DNA of 64,000 nt from CAZDDB01 sp963843285 (GCA_963843285.1 CAWJJO010000018.1:62001-126000), one strand, 5' to 3'; counted from the stretch's first letter, positions 1 through 8,963 are shown. Made by a program: numbers and translations. The notes: generated by a model not told the origin, from the sequence alone.

Positions 1-1038
1 GACGCTGGCACGGGCCATCAGTCGAGGTTGTTTCATTTCCATCGCCTCGTACCACGGATGAAGCTGCGCAAAGTAGGCAATTTCGGCCGGACCGCCCACA
101 TAGGCAAGCGTGGGAAACAGGAAATCCTGAAATAGAGGTCGCAGCAACGCAGAGGGACTCAAGTCTTCCGGAGAGATCGTCGCCGTTGGAGTGTCGATGT
201 TGATATGGGACCGTTCGCCGTTTTGAATGAGGAACAGGGGGAGCGCATTTTCCTCCATTTTGACCTGAACCGGATAATGTCTTGCTTTGAGCGTTTCGTT
301 TTGTTCTCGAAGAAGCTGCAGGAACCTGTGCTTTCGTTCGAAGAATTTCGAAAAGAAGGGAACAGCTAGCTTTTTCAATTCCGGATCGGATGGGTCCAGA
401 ATCAGAATTGGAAAGTGTTGGAGTAGCCAAAGAAGCGTTTTTGCAAACGCTTGTGCCAGCGTACCCGAGGAATAAGACTCTTTCAAACGGAGTGTTTTGA
501 TTTCCGAGAGCGCTCGGAGGAGGATCTTTCTGATTTCTGGATTTCCGACAGATACGGATCCAGTCGGTTGGCGGTTCAAAAAAAAATGCTCCTTGAGTGA
601 AAACTTCTGGATTTCGAAATCTGGTTTCAGAAGCGCAAAGTTTGCGACTTCGTTTATGTTGTGGTCTTCGCTTGCCATCCAGAAAATGGGAACACACGGG
701 AGTCCGGTTTCCTTTTCTGCCTGCTGTGCGGCGCGTAGAGCAGTGAGCGCTTTCCATAGTGTATACAGCGGGCCGGTCAGCAAGCCCGTTTGTTGCCCTG
801 TGATCACACATAGAGCATTGGCCTGGCTCAACTTCTCCACCAGAACGGAGGCATGCGGATTCTCCAAGAGGGCATTCTGACGGTGAAGCAACAGGCAAAG
901 ATCCTTGCGATGCGGCAGATCGCGCGACTCAATCGGTGGTTGAATCGGATAAAAGTCTTTTACCTTTTCCGGATTCTCAATAAAGTCGATAAACAGAGAG
1001 TTCATTCCGGGAAGCTGCGAAAAAGGCAGAAGATCCAT
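1..1038 (-). CDS. bshC: Bacillithiol biosynthesis cysteine-adding enzyme BshC (partial, C-terminus off the left edge)
   Basis: 346 codons lie in the window, about two thirds of the roughly 540 residues usual for BshC, and the frame is open to the left edge. BshC is thought to perform the last step of bacillithiol synthesis, joining cysteine to glucosaminyl-malate in the cytoplasm. Family hallmarks are visible: TGQQTGLLTGP at residues 80-90, FWMASEDHN at 119-127 and an LDPSDPE motif near residue 220. The ATG at 1036-1038 was chosen because it gives the usual short N-terminus (MDLLPFSQLPGMN). The gene is divergent from the operon that begins at 1211. No other bacillithiol gene (bshA, bshB) is in the window. 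Confidence 0.9.
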   Translation of the reverse strand, partial: MDLLPFSQLPGMNSLFIDFIENPEKVKDFYPIQPPIESRDLPHRKDLCLLLHRQNALLENPHASVLVEKLSQANALCVITGQQTGLLTGPLYTLWKALTALRAAQQAEKETGLPCVPIFWMASEDHNINEVANFALLKPDFEIQKFSLKEHFFLNRQPTGSVSVGNPEIRKILLRALSEIKTLRLKESYSSGTLAQAFAKTLLWLLQHFPILILDPSDPELKKLAVPFFSKFFERKHRFLQLLREQNETLKARHYPVQVKMEENALPLFLIQNGERSHINIDTPTATISPEDLSPSALLRPLFQDFLFPTLAYVGGPAEIAYFAQLHPWYEAMEMKQPRLMARASV

Positions 1039-1093
1039 CTGGATAGTTTAAGTCAAAATCTCCATAAACAAACAACCAATTCGGAACCAAAAT

Positions 1094-1162
1094 GGGACGT
1101 CTCGCCTGCGCTGGAGGCAAGAGGCCTGCGGAGCACGGCGGGCACGGAGGCCCGCCGCTCCA
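1094..1162. repeat. GC-rich REP-like palindrome, copy 1
   Basis: Intergenic, between bshC and the next operon. It contains gcgggcacggaggcccgc, in which GCGGGC and GCCCGC can pair, preceded by a second imperfect palindrome (gcctgcgctggaggc, gaggcctgcgg). Related copies lie at 15411, 19185, 22881, 29246, 31786 and 63160, all outside genes. The rest of 1039-1210 shows nothing recognisable except the ribosome binding site GGGAGG at 1201. Confidence 0.7.
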
Positions 1163-1210
1163 AGAATGATTCCGATTATGGTTTAATGGAAAAACAATCT
1201 GGGAGGGATC

Positions 1211-1936
1211 ATGGATTGGTTTTACATCGAGCAGGGCCGGCAGCTAGGTCCGGTCTCGGAACAAGAATTTGCCGCCCTGGTACAGCAAGAACGGATTACT
1301 GCCGACACGCCGGTTTGGCAGGAGAGCATGAAAGAATGGCAGCGCTATGGCGAGCTCATGCGACTCCCCTCCAATCTGATTGTTTGTTCGGAATGTCAAC
1401 GGGAATTTCCACAGGATGAGGTGATCAGTTATAAGAATGTCTGGGTCTGTGCTTCCTGCAAACCTCTTTTCTTTCAGAAAGTAAAAGAAGGCGCTCCTCT
1501 CGCGCTGGGCCTTGTGTATGCCGGTTTCTGGATCCGGTTTTGGGCCAAAATTATCGACGGGTTTCTGATCCTGATTGCTGTGGGCGCACTATCGGTAGGC
1601 GTGATCGTATTTACGGGAATGACCTTGAAAGAAGAAGCCTTCAATCCGGACAGTCCGATTTTTCTGATCTTTTACCCGATCTTATGGGCGATCCAGATTG
1701 GTTACAGTGTGTGGTTCCTGGGAAGACACGGCGCTACACCAGGGAAAATGATTACGGGGTTGAAGGTTGTCGGATCCGATGGGAGTCCAGTGACATACAA
1801 GAGAGCTCTGGGCCGCTTCTTTGCCGAGTTGTTGAGCTCGTTTACTTGCAATATCGGTTACATCATGGCTGCCTTTGATGAAGAGAAGAGGGCATTGCAT
1901 GATCGCATTTGCGATACGCGCGTGATCCGGAAGTGA
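1211..1936 (+). CDS. GYF_2 / zinc-ribbon / RDD-family membrane protein
   Basis: A 241-residue protein in three parts. Residues 1-50 form a GYF_2-type domain (WFYIEQGRQLGPVSEQEF). A zinc ribbon follows with two CxxC pairs (CSEC and CASC). Residues 105-240 form an RDD domain with membrane segments, including a GRHGATPGKM turn and a C-terminal LHDRICDTRVI typical of RDD proteins. The start is supported by GGGAGG ten bases upstream. It is the first gene of a tightly packed series reaching 10771; the next gene begins one base after its stop. GYF_2-RDD proteins are common in Acidobacteria, Myxococcota and Planctomycetes but their job is unknown. It probably acts in the inner membrane. Confidence 0.8.
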   Translation: MDWFYIEQGRQLGPVSEQEFAALVQQERITADTPVWQESMKEWQRYGELMRLPSNLIVCSECQREFPQDEVISYKNVWVCASCKPLFFQKVKEGAPLALGLVYAGFWIRFWAKIIDGFLILIAVGALSVGVIVFTGMTLKEEAFNPDSPIFLIFYPILWAIQIGYSVWFLGRHGATPGKMITGLKVVGSDGSPVTYKRALGRFFAELLSSFTCNIGYIMAAFDEEKRALHDRICDTRVIRK

Positions 1937-1937
1937 A

Positions 1938-2531
1938 ATGCCTGCGGTATCGATCGACCTGCTCTGTTCGCGTTGCAACACACCGCTTCCGGCCGAGGGT
2001 TTCAACACCGGTGAACCGGTTGTCTGTTCCGGTTGCCAGGCGCAAACGCTGGTGACGGTATTCCCCGCAGTCCTTCGCGGCATCGCGTCGGGAAAGCCTG
2101 CGGAGAGCTTGCTCGTGGATACCGACGCAAGTTGCTTTTATCATCCGCAAAAAAAGGCTGAGATTTCCTGCGGCAATTGCGGGCGATTTCTATGCTCTCT
2201 TTGTGACGTCGATCTAAACGGAGAACATCTCTGCCCACCCTGTATCGAGGCAGGAAGGCAGAAGGGAAAACTCGAGCGTCTGGAAAACAGACGGGTACTC
2301 TATGATGAGATCGCTGTCTCGCTGGCTTTGTACCCGATCCTTATTTTCATCGTTTTTTATGTTTCTATACTGACAGCTCCGATTGCTCTTTATATCTCGA
2401 TCCGTTACTGGAATGCGCCCAGCAGCATTGTTGCTCGATCGAAGATTCGTTTTGTCGTTGCGATTGTGATCGCGTCTCTTCAGTTGCTGGCATGGGGAAC
2501 GGTATCTTATTTTCTTATCCGAAAGTTGTGA
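1938..2531 (+). CDS. B-box-like zinc-finger membrane protein
   Basis: A 197-residue protein. Residues 1-40 carry a zinc ribbon (CSRC and CSGC). Residues 60-105 hold a second Cys/His cluster (CFYHPQKKAEISCGNCGRF, then CDVDLNGEHLCPPC) that resembles a B-box zinc finger. Two or three hydrophobic segments fill the C-terminal half. The cysteine spacing suggests two metal sites on one side of the membrane. Its close packing with neighbours 1211 and 2534 suggests a shared membrane function, but I recognise no specific role. Confidence 0.75.
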   Translation: MPAVSIDLLCSRCNTPLPAEGFNTGEPVVCSGCQAQTLVTVFPAVLRGIASGKPAESLLVDTDASCFYHPQKKAEISCGNCGRFLCSLCDVDLNGEHLCPPCIEAGRQKGKLERLENRRVLYDEIAVSLALYPILIFIVFYVSILTAPIALYISIRYWNAPSSIVARSKIRFVVAIVIASLQLLAWGTVSYFLIRKL

Positions 2532-2533
2532 CC

Positions 2534-3076
2534 ATGGCCGGAAATAAAGAATATCGAAGGTTACCCGGAAGGCGCTGGCTGACGTTTGGGTTCTCACGTG
2601 GCGGTCTCTGGCTTGGCGTTGATCATCTCCTGTTAATCCTGAATCGCGGCTACTCGGAAGAGTATCGACGCTTCTACTACACGGACATTCAGGCGATCCA
2701 GATTCGTCAGACCATGACAGGAACAGTGCTGAATTGGGTGTTGGGAATTGTGTCGGTTCTCTCTCTGCTTGCGGTCCTTGGTACGAAACGCAGTCGCTGG
2801 GATACTTTCGATATGATCTTCTGGGGGATTCTAGGTGGTATTATGCTTTTCGTCTTCCTGGTCAATTTGATCAAGGGTCCCACCTGCATCTGCCATTTGC
2901 GAACCGCAGTGCAAACAGAAATGCTTCCACCCTTACATCGGATTCGTGTCGCGAAGAAAGCGCTGGCGCAGCTCAGATCCGCAGTGGAAGCTGCCCAGGG
3001 TGTGCTGAGCACAGAACAAATGAACGCCTTGATCCAGGCTGTGTCGCCATCTCTGCTTCAGGCAAAACAGGAATGA
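2534..3076 (+). CDS. Conserved membrane protein of unknown function
   Basis: 180 residues from the ATG at 2534, which follows the previous stop by two bases. An upstream ATG in frame at 2492 would overlap the previous gene and was not used. The N-terminal half looks like a soluble or membrane-apposed domain rich in Tyr and Arg (RGYSEEYRRFYYTDIQAIQIR). Two transmembrane segments follow at about residues 70-90 and 100-120. The end is a charged helix. I do not recognise a named family. The stop overlaps the next start as ATGA. Confidence 0.65.
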   Translation: MAGNKEYRRLPGRRWLTFGFSRGGLWLGVDHLLLILNRGYSEEYRRFYYTDIQAIQIRQTMTGTVLNWVLGIVSVLSLLAVLGTKRSRWDTFDMIFWGILGGIMLFVFLVNLIKGPTCICHLRTAVQTEMLPPLHRIRVAKKALAQLRSAVEAAQGVLSTEQMNALIQAVSPSLLQAKQE

Positions 3077-3399
3077 ACCGCATCGATCTATCCCAACAGC
3101 GATGTCTGAATCACGCCCAGCGCGAAGCCGTCGCGAGATGTCCTGAATGCACGCGATACTTTTGCCGGGAGTGCATTGCCGAGCACGAGGACCGTGTGCT
3201 TTGCGCTTCTTGTTTGCGAAAGTTGCTGACTCCTGAACAAAAAAAGAAGTATCCGCTTCGTTTTGCTCTGAGAGCATTTCAGCTTGTCTGCGGCGTGGTC
3301 GTGCTGTGGGTCTTTTTTTACTATCTGGGAGAAATCCTCCTGTTGTTTCCTACTGCTTTTCATGAAGGAACGATCTGGAAAAAACTGGAAAAGAGCTAA
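3073..3399 (+). CDS. Small B-box-like zinc-finger membrane protein
   Basis: 108 residues beginning with ATG in the overlap ATGA. The N-terminus has a Cys/His pattern, CLNHAQREAVARCPEC, then CRECIAEHEDRVLCASC. This is the same kind of finger as in the protein at 1938 and suggests the two share an origin. One transmembrane segment follows at about residues 72-95. It probably works with the neighbouring membrane proteins. No enzymatic motif is visible. Confidence 0.7.
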   Translation: MNRIDLSQQRCLNHAQREAVARCPECTRYFCRECIAEHEDRVLCASCLRKLLTPEQKKKYPLRFALRAFQLVCGVVVLWVFFYYLGEILLLFPTAFHEGTIWKKLEKS

Positions 3400-3401
3400 A
3401 G

Positions 3402-4208
3402 ATGCAGAAACCCAAGGGCGCACTGGATCTGATTGAAGAAGCGATCGCGGAACTTCGGGCTGCCCCTGCAAACGTGTGGATCCCATACTATGCGGGAAGC
3501 CTCCCGTTTGTGCTTTCTTTGCTGTATTTCTGGGCGGATATGAGCCGGAGCGCGTTCGCGTATCGCCATGTTGCCGAATCGGCGTTCGGGTTGTCACTGC
3601 TTTACGTCTGGATGAAGTGCTGGCAATCGGTGTTTGTATCGCGGATATACAACCGGCTTCTTCCGAGCAGAGGGGCAAAGGGTCCCGCCTCTCCAAAAGG
3701 CGTTTTGAGATTGGTATTGATTCAAACGATCCTGCAGCCGTACTCGCTGATTCTTCTCCCTATCGCATTTCTTGTGTTTCTTCCCTTCGGCTGGGTGTAT
3801 GCGCATTTTCACAACATTTCGCTGATCGGAAATGGTGATACAGAGGACGTTCAGGTGGTGTGGCGGAAATCCTGGAAATTGGCATCGCTGTGGCCGGCGC
3901 AAAATCATCGGTTGATTCTGGTTTTGCTCTTGTTTTCGGTGGTCGTATTCCTCAATGTCGCAGTCGTCATTTTCTTCATACCCCAGATGATTCACACCTT
4001 GTTCGGTGTAGAGTCGGCGTTTACGATGAGTCCGATTCAGGCACTCAACACGACCTTTCTCACGGTGGTTTGCGGAGTGACCTATCTCCTGGTCAATCCC
4101 TTGATGAAGACCATCTATGTGTTGCGCTGCTTTTATGGTGAGTCCGTCCATTCGGGAGCGGACCTGGCCTCCGAGTTGGATCAACTTGCGTTATCTTTAA
4201 CCTCATGA
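3402..4208 (+). CDS. Polytopic membrane protein of unknown function
   Basis: 268 residues with five or six hydrophobic segments and no signal peptide or catalytic motif that I recognise. It starts two bases after the previous stop and ends in an ATGA overlap with the DUF4129 gene. Position directly before a DUF4129/DUF4350/MoxR/DUF58 cluster suggests it is a membrane part of that system; similar integral proteins often accompany DUF4129 proteins. Confidence 0.65.
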   Translation: MQKPKGALDLIEEAIAELRAAPANVWIPYYAGSLPFVLSLLYFWADMSRSAFAYRHVAESAFGLSLLYVWMKCWQSVFVSRIYNRLLPSRGAKGPASPKGVLRLVLIQTILQPYSLILLPIAFLVFLPFGWVYAHFHNISLIGNGDTEDVQVVWRKSWKLASLWPAQNHRLILVLLLFSVVVFLNVAVVIFFIPQMIHTLFGVESAFTMSPIQALNTTFLTVVCGVTYLLVNPLMKTIYVLRCFYGESVHSGADLASELDQLALSLTS

Positions 4209-5101
4209 AAAGTGTGCTGCCGGAGACCACAGAGAAATTGCGACAGAGGACACAGAGTTCACAGAGAGGAGGACTGAAGCAAATTCTTTTTTTCCTTTTC
4301 ATTCTCTGTGACCTCTGTGCGCTCTGTGGCAAGAATCTCTTTGCAGAATCTTCGGAAGCGGTCAACGTGAAGCAACTGGATCAGACGATCGAAAAAGTGA
4401 TTCAGGAGCGCCAGTATCAATGGAGGCTTCCCCGCGACCATGCAGGCGATGACGCGCAAAAAGGTCTGATTGAGAAGTTTCTGGATGGGATGTTGGATGC
4501 CGTGAAGCGATGGATGACCCCGGTTCGTGATTGGCTCAAAAGGGTTCTGGACTGGATTCGGGATCTTCTCTTTCGATCGCAGCGTGATTCCGGGGGGGAC
4601 AAGAAATCGATTTTTGGGGACCAGTCGGTGCTTTTGTGGATCCTCTCCGCGTTGATCGGTCTCATGATCACTTTGCTTGGATGGCGGATCTGGAAGCAGC
4701 GCCGCTCGCGGATCGAAGTTGCAAATGCGGAAGCGGTTGTACCATTGCCGGATCTTGCGGATGACAGCACCGTGGCGGATCAGTTGCCGGAAGAAGGTTG
4801 GCAGGTTATGGCAGGCGATCTGCTCGCCAGGGGAGAGTTTCGGCTGGCTCTTCGCGCCATGTATATGGCAACGCTTGCAAATCTTGCCCGAAAAGAAATG
4901 ATTACCATTGCGAAGTTCAAATCCAATCGCGACTACCAGAGGGAACTACGCCGTAGAGCACACCAGTATCCTGTAGTGCTGGATGCATTCGGGGAGAATG
5001 TCAATCTGTTTGAGCGCGTGTGGTATGGAAGGCATGAAGCGGATCAAGCGATGCTCGACCGTTTCAGCCACAATCAGAATTCCATGCGGGAACAGACATG
5101 A
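4205..5101 (+). CDS. DUF4129 domain membrane protein with a repeat-derived N-terminus
   Basis: 298 residues. The C-terminal third matches DUF4129: ALRAMYMATLANLARK, then FKSNRDYQRELRRRA, then NVNLFERVWYGRHE. One transmembrane helix lies near residue 145-165. The N-terminal 42 codons are made largely of a dispersed inverted repeat (4226-4330): the left arm encodes polar sequence and the right arm encodes the hydrophobic stretch ILFFLFILCDLCALCGKN, which looks like a signal peptide or membrane anchor. DUF4129 proteins normally begin with a signal peptide or transmembrane helix, so the repeat may have replaced it. An upstream neighbour overlaps by ATGA and the DUF4350 gene overlaps the end in the same way. 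Confidence 0.8.
   Translation: MKSVLPETTEKLRQRTQSSQRGGLKQILFFLFILCDLCALCGKNLFAESSEAVNVKQLDQTIEKVIQERQYQWRLPRDHAGDDAQKGLIEKFLDGMLDAVKRWMTPVRDWLKRVLDWIRDLLFRSQRDSGGDKKSIFGDQSVLLWILSALIGLMITLLGWRIWKQRRSRIEVANAEAVVPLPDLADDSTVADQLPEEGWQVMAGDLLARGEFRLALRAMYMATLANLARKEMITIAKFKSNRDYQRELRRRAHQYPVVLDAFGENVNLFERVWYGRHEADQAMLDRFSHNQNSMREQT
4226..4330. repeat. Inverted 7-mer repeat (CACAGAG type) inside a gene
   Basis: The left arm has CACAGAG units spaced by two bases (period 9); the right arm has the complementary CTCTGTG units. They are separated by about 40 bases. The whole unit is in frame inside the DUF4129 gene, codons 8-42. Confidence 0.8.
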
Positions 5102-6255
5102 GAATCTTTGCGGGTCTGCTGCTTGCCATCCTGTTTTTGTTTGGAATCGTCCATCTTCTGATGCTTCGCTTTGAAACGGGCGACGTGTATGCCTACTATT
5201 CCTCTCTTCGTTCCGATCCGCTTGGCACAAAGGCGTTGTACGAATCATTGGAACAGTGTTGCGGGTTAAAGGTCCGGCGAAATTTCGAGCCGTTTGCAAA
5301 ACGGAAGGAAGAAACCGGAGCCGCCATTTTTTATCTGGGAATCGAAGCATGGGAAGTTTACGGTATTCCGGAAGACCTGTCCGATGATCTTGACTACTTT
5401 ATTCGTAACGGCGGACGGCTGGTGATTACATTTCTGGCTCCAAGGGGTGATCAGTCTCCACGGGAGGTCTGGAAGTTGAAAGAAAAGATGCAGAAGGCCG
5501 GGCAGGAAGGGCCGAAGTGGGTTTCCCTCCCGGAAGAATGGGGCTTCGGATTCGAAGATGTTCCTTTGCCGCCCGGTTCGGTAGCGACACTCGTTTCGAA
5601 GCTCGCCGGATTTCCCGGTGTCATCTCCTGCGACAGCCGAACTTCCTTCAAGAATCCGCAAGAACGCTGGGAAGAACTCTATGCCCGGAATGGTCATCCT
5701 GTGATCATGGAGAGGAGCATAGGGCGGGGGACCGTTGTTCTTTCCACGCTCAATTACTTCCTTTCCAACGAAGCGATGCTGAAGGAACGGCACCCGGAGC
5801 TGCTCGCCTGGCTGGCGGGAACGAAGCGCAGCATTATTTTTGACGAATATCATCACGGAGTCTTCACGAATCCGGGAGTTGCGACTCTGATCCGCAAGTA
5901 CAGATTGCAATGGGTCGTATTGGGGCTGTTTGTCCTGGCCGGGCTATTTGTGTGGCAAAGCGCTGTCCCGCTTGTTCCGGCTTATCAGGATCAACCGGGA
6001 GCGATCCGTTCCGCTGCGCGCGGAAAGGACTCCGCCTCCGGGCTGACAAACCTGCTGCGTCGCAATGTTCCTTACGGCCAGATTCTGTTCGAATGTTACG
6101 AGCAGTGGAGGAAATCGACAGCGCATGGTATTAGTAGTAGTAAATTAGAACGAATTAATTCGATGATTGATTCCCAGCGGAATTTTCCTGCGCGTCAACG
6201 GAAGCCGTTGGAAACCTACAACGCCATCAGCCGGATCCTGAAAGAAAGGGGATGA
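5098..6255 (+). CDS. DUF4350 domain membrane protein
   Basis: 385 residues. There is a transmembrane helix at residues 4-22, then a soluble domain that resembles DUF4350 (YYSSLRSDPLGTKALYESLEQ near residue 40, and a GGRLVITF segment near 115). A second helix lies around 265-285, followed by a cytoplasmic tail. DUF4350 proteins usually sit beside MoxR and DUF58 genes and are thought to form a membrane complex with them. This matches the location: overlap with DUF4129 upstream, and a MoxR gene starting one base after its stop. Confidence 0.8.
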   Translation: MRIFAGLLLAILFLFGIVHLLMLRFETGDVYAYYSSLRSDPLGTKALYESLEQCCGLKVRRNFEPFAKRKEETGAAIFYLGIEAWEVYGIPEDLSDDLDYFIRNGGRLVITFLAPRGDQSPREVWKLKEKMQKAGQEGPKWVSLPEEWGFGFEDVPLPPGSVATLVSKLAGFPGVISCDSRTSFKNPQERWEELYARNGHPVIMERSIGRGTVVLSTLNYFLSNEAMLKERHPELLAWLAGTKRSIIFDEYHHGVFTNPGVATLIRKYRLQWVVLGLFVLAGLFVWQSAVPLVPAYQDQPGAIRSAARGKDSASGLTNLLRRNVPYGQILFECYEQWRKSTAHGISSSKLERINSMIDSQRNFPARQRKPLETYNAISRILKERG

Positions 6256-6256
6256 A

Positions 6257-7219
6257 ATGGAAAGCACAGAACGATTGAAAGAAATATTGCATTCCGCGCG
6301 GGAAGAGATCGGGAAGGTCATTATCGGTCAAAAAGATGTGATCGAGAAAGCGCTGATTACGGTTTTCACCGGACATCACGCCCTAGTCGAAGGTGTTCCC
6401 GGAGTGGCCAAGACGCTGCTGGTGCGAACGCTGGGCCAGGTGCTGGGGTGTCCCAGCCAGCGAATCCAGTTCACTCCGGATCTGATGCCTGCCGATATTC
6501 TGGGCACCAACGTTTTCAATTTGCAGAAGAATGAGTTCGCGCTGGTTCCAGGTCCGGTGTTTACGACGTTCCTGCTGGCGGACGAAATCAACCGGGCTCC
6601 CGCAAAGACGCAGTCCGCGTTGTTGCAGGCGATGCAGGAACGTCAAGTGACTATCGATCGTGAAAGCCATCAACTCTCACCCAATTTTACGGTATTTGCA
6701 ACACAGAATCCGATTGAATACGAAGGAACATATCCGTTGCCGGAAGCTCAAAAAGATCGGTTCTTGTTGAAAATTTCCATGACGTATCCGGAACAGGAAG
6801 AAGAGATTTCGCTGGCACAACGGACGCTGGGAGACAATTCTCCTGAAGCAGTCCTGGCTTCCGGTCAGGTCAAACATGTGATTCGGGAGGAGGAGTTGTC
6901 CGTCTGCCGGCATGCGCTGCAGGGTGTATTGATTCGTGAGGAACTGATCCGCTATGCAACCGAGATTGTTCGTTCCACCCGAAAACACAACTCGGTTCTG
7001 GTCGGCGCCGGACCACGCGCGACTCAGGCAATCCTTCTCTCGAGTCGCGCGAACGCGGCTCTTTCAGACCGTGATTTTGTTACTCCGGATGATATCCGTT
7101 CGCTGGCGATCCCGGTGTTGGAACACAGGCTCATCCTTCGACCGGAATTTGAGCTGGAGGGTCTTTCCGTGGCGGAAACCATTCAGAATATTTTGCAGCA
7201 GATAGCGGTGCCAAGATGA
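6257..7219 (+). CDS. MoxR-family AAA+ ATPase
   Basis: 320 residues, the normal length for MoxR. The Walker A-type loop is EGVPGVAKT (about residue 45), the Walker B is LLADEINRAPAKTQSALLQAM (residues 105-125), and ATQNPIEYEGTYPLPEAQKDRF is the classic MoxR sensor region. MoxR ATPases act as chaperones or assembly factors, often for von Willebrand-domain proteins. The next gene (DUF58) overlaps by four bases. Clear family assignment; the substrate is unknown. Confidence 0.95.
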   Translation: MESTERLKEILHSAREEIGKVIIGQKDVIEKALITVFTGHHALVEGVPGVAKTLLVRTLGQVLGCPSQRIQFTPDLMPADILGTNVFNLQKNEFALVPGPVFTTFLLADEINRAPAKTQSALLQAMQERQVTIDRESHQLSPNFTVFATQNPIEYEGTYPLPEAQKDRFLLKISMTYPEQEEEISLAQRTLGDNSPEAVLASGQVKHVIREEELSVCRHALQGVLIREELIRYATEIVRSTRKHNSVLVGAGPRATQAILLSSRANAALSDRDFVTPDDIRSLAIPVLEHRLILRPEFELEGLSVAETIQNILQQIAVPR

Positions 7220-8517
7220 TCGTTCCCAGGAACCGGCTTCTCTTTGCCACGGCCTTGCTTCTGCCGTTTCTGGTAGTGGCGCCAGAGAGCAGCCTTGTTT
7301 TCATCGCGGCGTTTACTCTTGTTGCAATGATCGACGCGCTTTTTTCAGAACGCTCGCTTCGTGGCGTGCGCGCAGTGCTTCCGGATATTGTCAGGCTATC
7401 CAAAGACGGCAAAGGTTCTTTTTCGCTGCAGATTCAAAATAACACTGCAAAGAAACGCCGGATCCGGATCGGAATTCCTTTTCCGCCGGAGATTTCTTGC
7501 GAATCGGAAGATCTTCTTCTCACGCTTCCCGACGGCGCACAGTTCAGCAGAATGGAATGGTCTTGCGTTCCGTCCAAGAGAGGACTGTACGGAATTTCCG
7601 AGTCCTATCTGGAGGCTTCCTCGACTCTTGGATTCTGGAATGTCCGATCAAAATCTCCCGCGCGCATGGAAATTCGCGTATATCCCAATCTGTTGAAGGA
7701 CCGAAAGAAGTTGGCGGCACTGTTCCTGAACAAGGGCGACTTCGGAATCCACACAAGACGCATGGTAGGACAGGGCCATGAATTTGAGAAGCTCCGTGAA
7801 TACGTTCCGGGCGATAGTTTTGATCAGATTCACTGGAAGGCCACGGCAAGGCGCGGACGACCGGTGACGAAGATCTTTCAAGTGGAACGGACTCAGGAGG
7901 TGTATGTTGTCATCGATTCTTCCCGTTTGTCCGCAAAGGAAGTCGGTCAGGAAACTGTTCTGGAATACTTTTTACGCTCCGCGCTGATCCTGGGTCTGAT
8001 TTCGCAACAGCAGGGAGACCTCTTTGGAGTCGTTAATTTCAGCGACAGAGTGGATCGCTTCCTGCGCGCCGGAAACGGCAAAGCGCATTATCACGCTTGC
8101 AAAGATGCGCTGTACACGTTGCAGCCATCCGGTGTAACTCCGGACTACCAGGAACTTTGTTCGTTTCTGCGCCTCAGGTTGAGAAGGCGCGCGCTGTTGA
8201 TCATCCTGACCGATCTGAATGATCCGATACTCGCTGAAAGCTTCGCGCGTAGCGTGGAACTGATCGCGAGCCAACACCTGGTGCTCGTAAACATGAGACG
8301 TCCTGAAGGCGCGCAGCCTCTGTTCAGTATTCCGAATGCTTTGACGCCGGATTCGATGTATAGAAATCTTGGCGGTCATCTGCTTTGGCAAAACCTGTGC
8401 GATGTACAAAAAACGCTTCACCTCCGCGGCATCACCCTCACACAGCTGGAAGACGCAAACATGAGCGGCCAAATCGTCACGCAATACCTCAACGTCAAGC
8501 AACGGCAACTACTATGA
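7216..8517 (+). CDS. DUF58 domain protein
   Basis: 433 residues. Two hydrophobic segments lie at the N-terminus (about residues 8-45). DUF58 is seen near residue 185-230: GHEFEKLREYVPGDSFDQIHW, then KATARRGRPVTKIFQ. A VWA-like fold follows, with VYVVIDSSRLS and later ALLIILTDLNDP. DUF58 proteins are the usual partners of MoxR ATPases. The stop TGA overlaps the ATG of the GxxExxY gene, which belongs to an inserted element. Confidence 0.9.
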   Translation: MIVPRNRLLFATALLLPFLVVAPESSLVFIAAFTLVAMIDALFSERSLRGVRAVLPDIVRLSKDGKGSFSLQIQNNTAKKRRIRIGIPFPPEISCESEDLLLTLPDGAQFSRMEWSCVPSKRGLYGISESYLEASSTLGFWNVRSKSPARMEIRVYPNLLKDRKKLAALFLNKGDFGIHTRRMVGQGHEFEKLREYVPGDSFDQIHWKATARRGRPVTKIFQVERTQEVYVVIDSSRLSAKEVGQETVLEYFLRSALILGLISQQQGDLFGVVNFSDRVDRFLRAGNGKAHYHACKDALYTLQPSGVTPDYQELCSFLRLRLRRRALLIILTDLNDPILAESFARSVELIASQHLVLVNMRRPEGAQPLFSIPNALTPDSMYRNLGGHLLWQNLCDVQKTLHLRGITLTQLEDANMSGQIVTQYLNVKQRQLL

Positions 8518-8963
8518 AAAAAAACCACGAAGTTCACGAAGAGCACGAAGAAGAAAAACGAAGAATGGAACTTAGAGTAAACAGCACACTGCCACCAGAG
8601 CTGGAAGACTTGATTAGAAGAGTTATCGGGGCTGCAATCGAAGTTCATCGCCATCTCGGTCCTGGATTTATCGAATCCATTTACCAGAAAGCGATGTGTT
8701 ATGAGCTCGGAATGCTGGGAATCACATTTGAGAAGGAAAAAGAACTTATCATCAGATACAAAGATCTGGATATTACTGGACAACGATTGGACATGCTCGT
8801 AGAAAAGATGCTGGTCGTTGAACTGAAAACTGTGGACCTTGTTTTGCCGATTCATGAAGCCCAATTAATCTCCTACTTGAAAACGATGGGAATTAGGGCT
8901 GGACTGATCATTAACTTTAAGGTCAGGCAATTGAAACTAGGAATCAAAAGAATTGTCTTATGA
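8514..8963 (+). CDS. GxxExxY family protein (PD-(D/E)XK-like)
   Basis: 149 residues. The signature GPGFIESIYQ fits GxxExxY, preceded by IGAAIEVHRHLG. A nuclease-like core follows: DMLVEKMLVVELKTVD, compatible with the D-(x)n-ExK pattern of PD-(D/E)XK folds, then HEAQLISYLK. The first 15 codons are the left inverted-repeat arm read in frame (HEVHEEHEE). The internal ATG at 8565 may be the original start; the ATG at 8514 is reached by an ATGA overlap with the DUF58 stop. The family is found in multiple copies in environmental genomes, and I know of no established function. Confidence 0.85.
   Translation: MKKNHEVHEEHEEEKRRMELRVNSTLPPELEDLIRRVIGAAIEVHRHLGPGFIESIYQKAMCYELGMLGITFEKEKELIIRYKDLDITGQRLDMLVEKMLVVELKTVDLVLPIHEAQLISYLKTMGIRAGLIINFKVRQLKLGIKRIVL

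Noticed and set aside
853..1419. Plus-strand open frames over bshC and the following spacer
   Set aside because: They run antisense to bshC and contain repeat-derived sequence.
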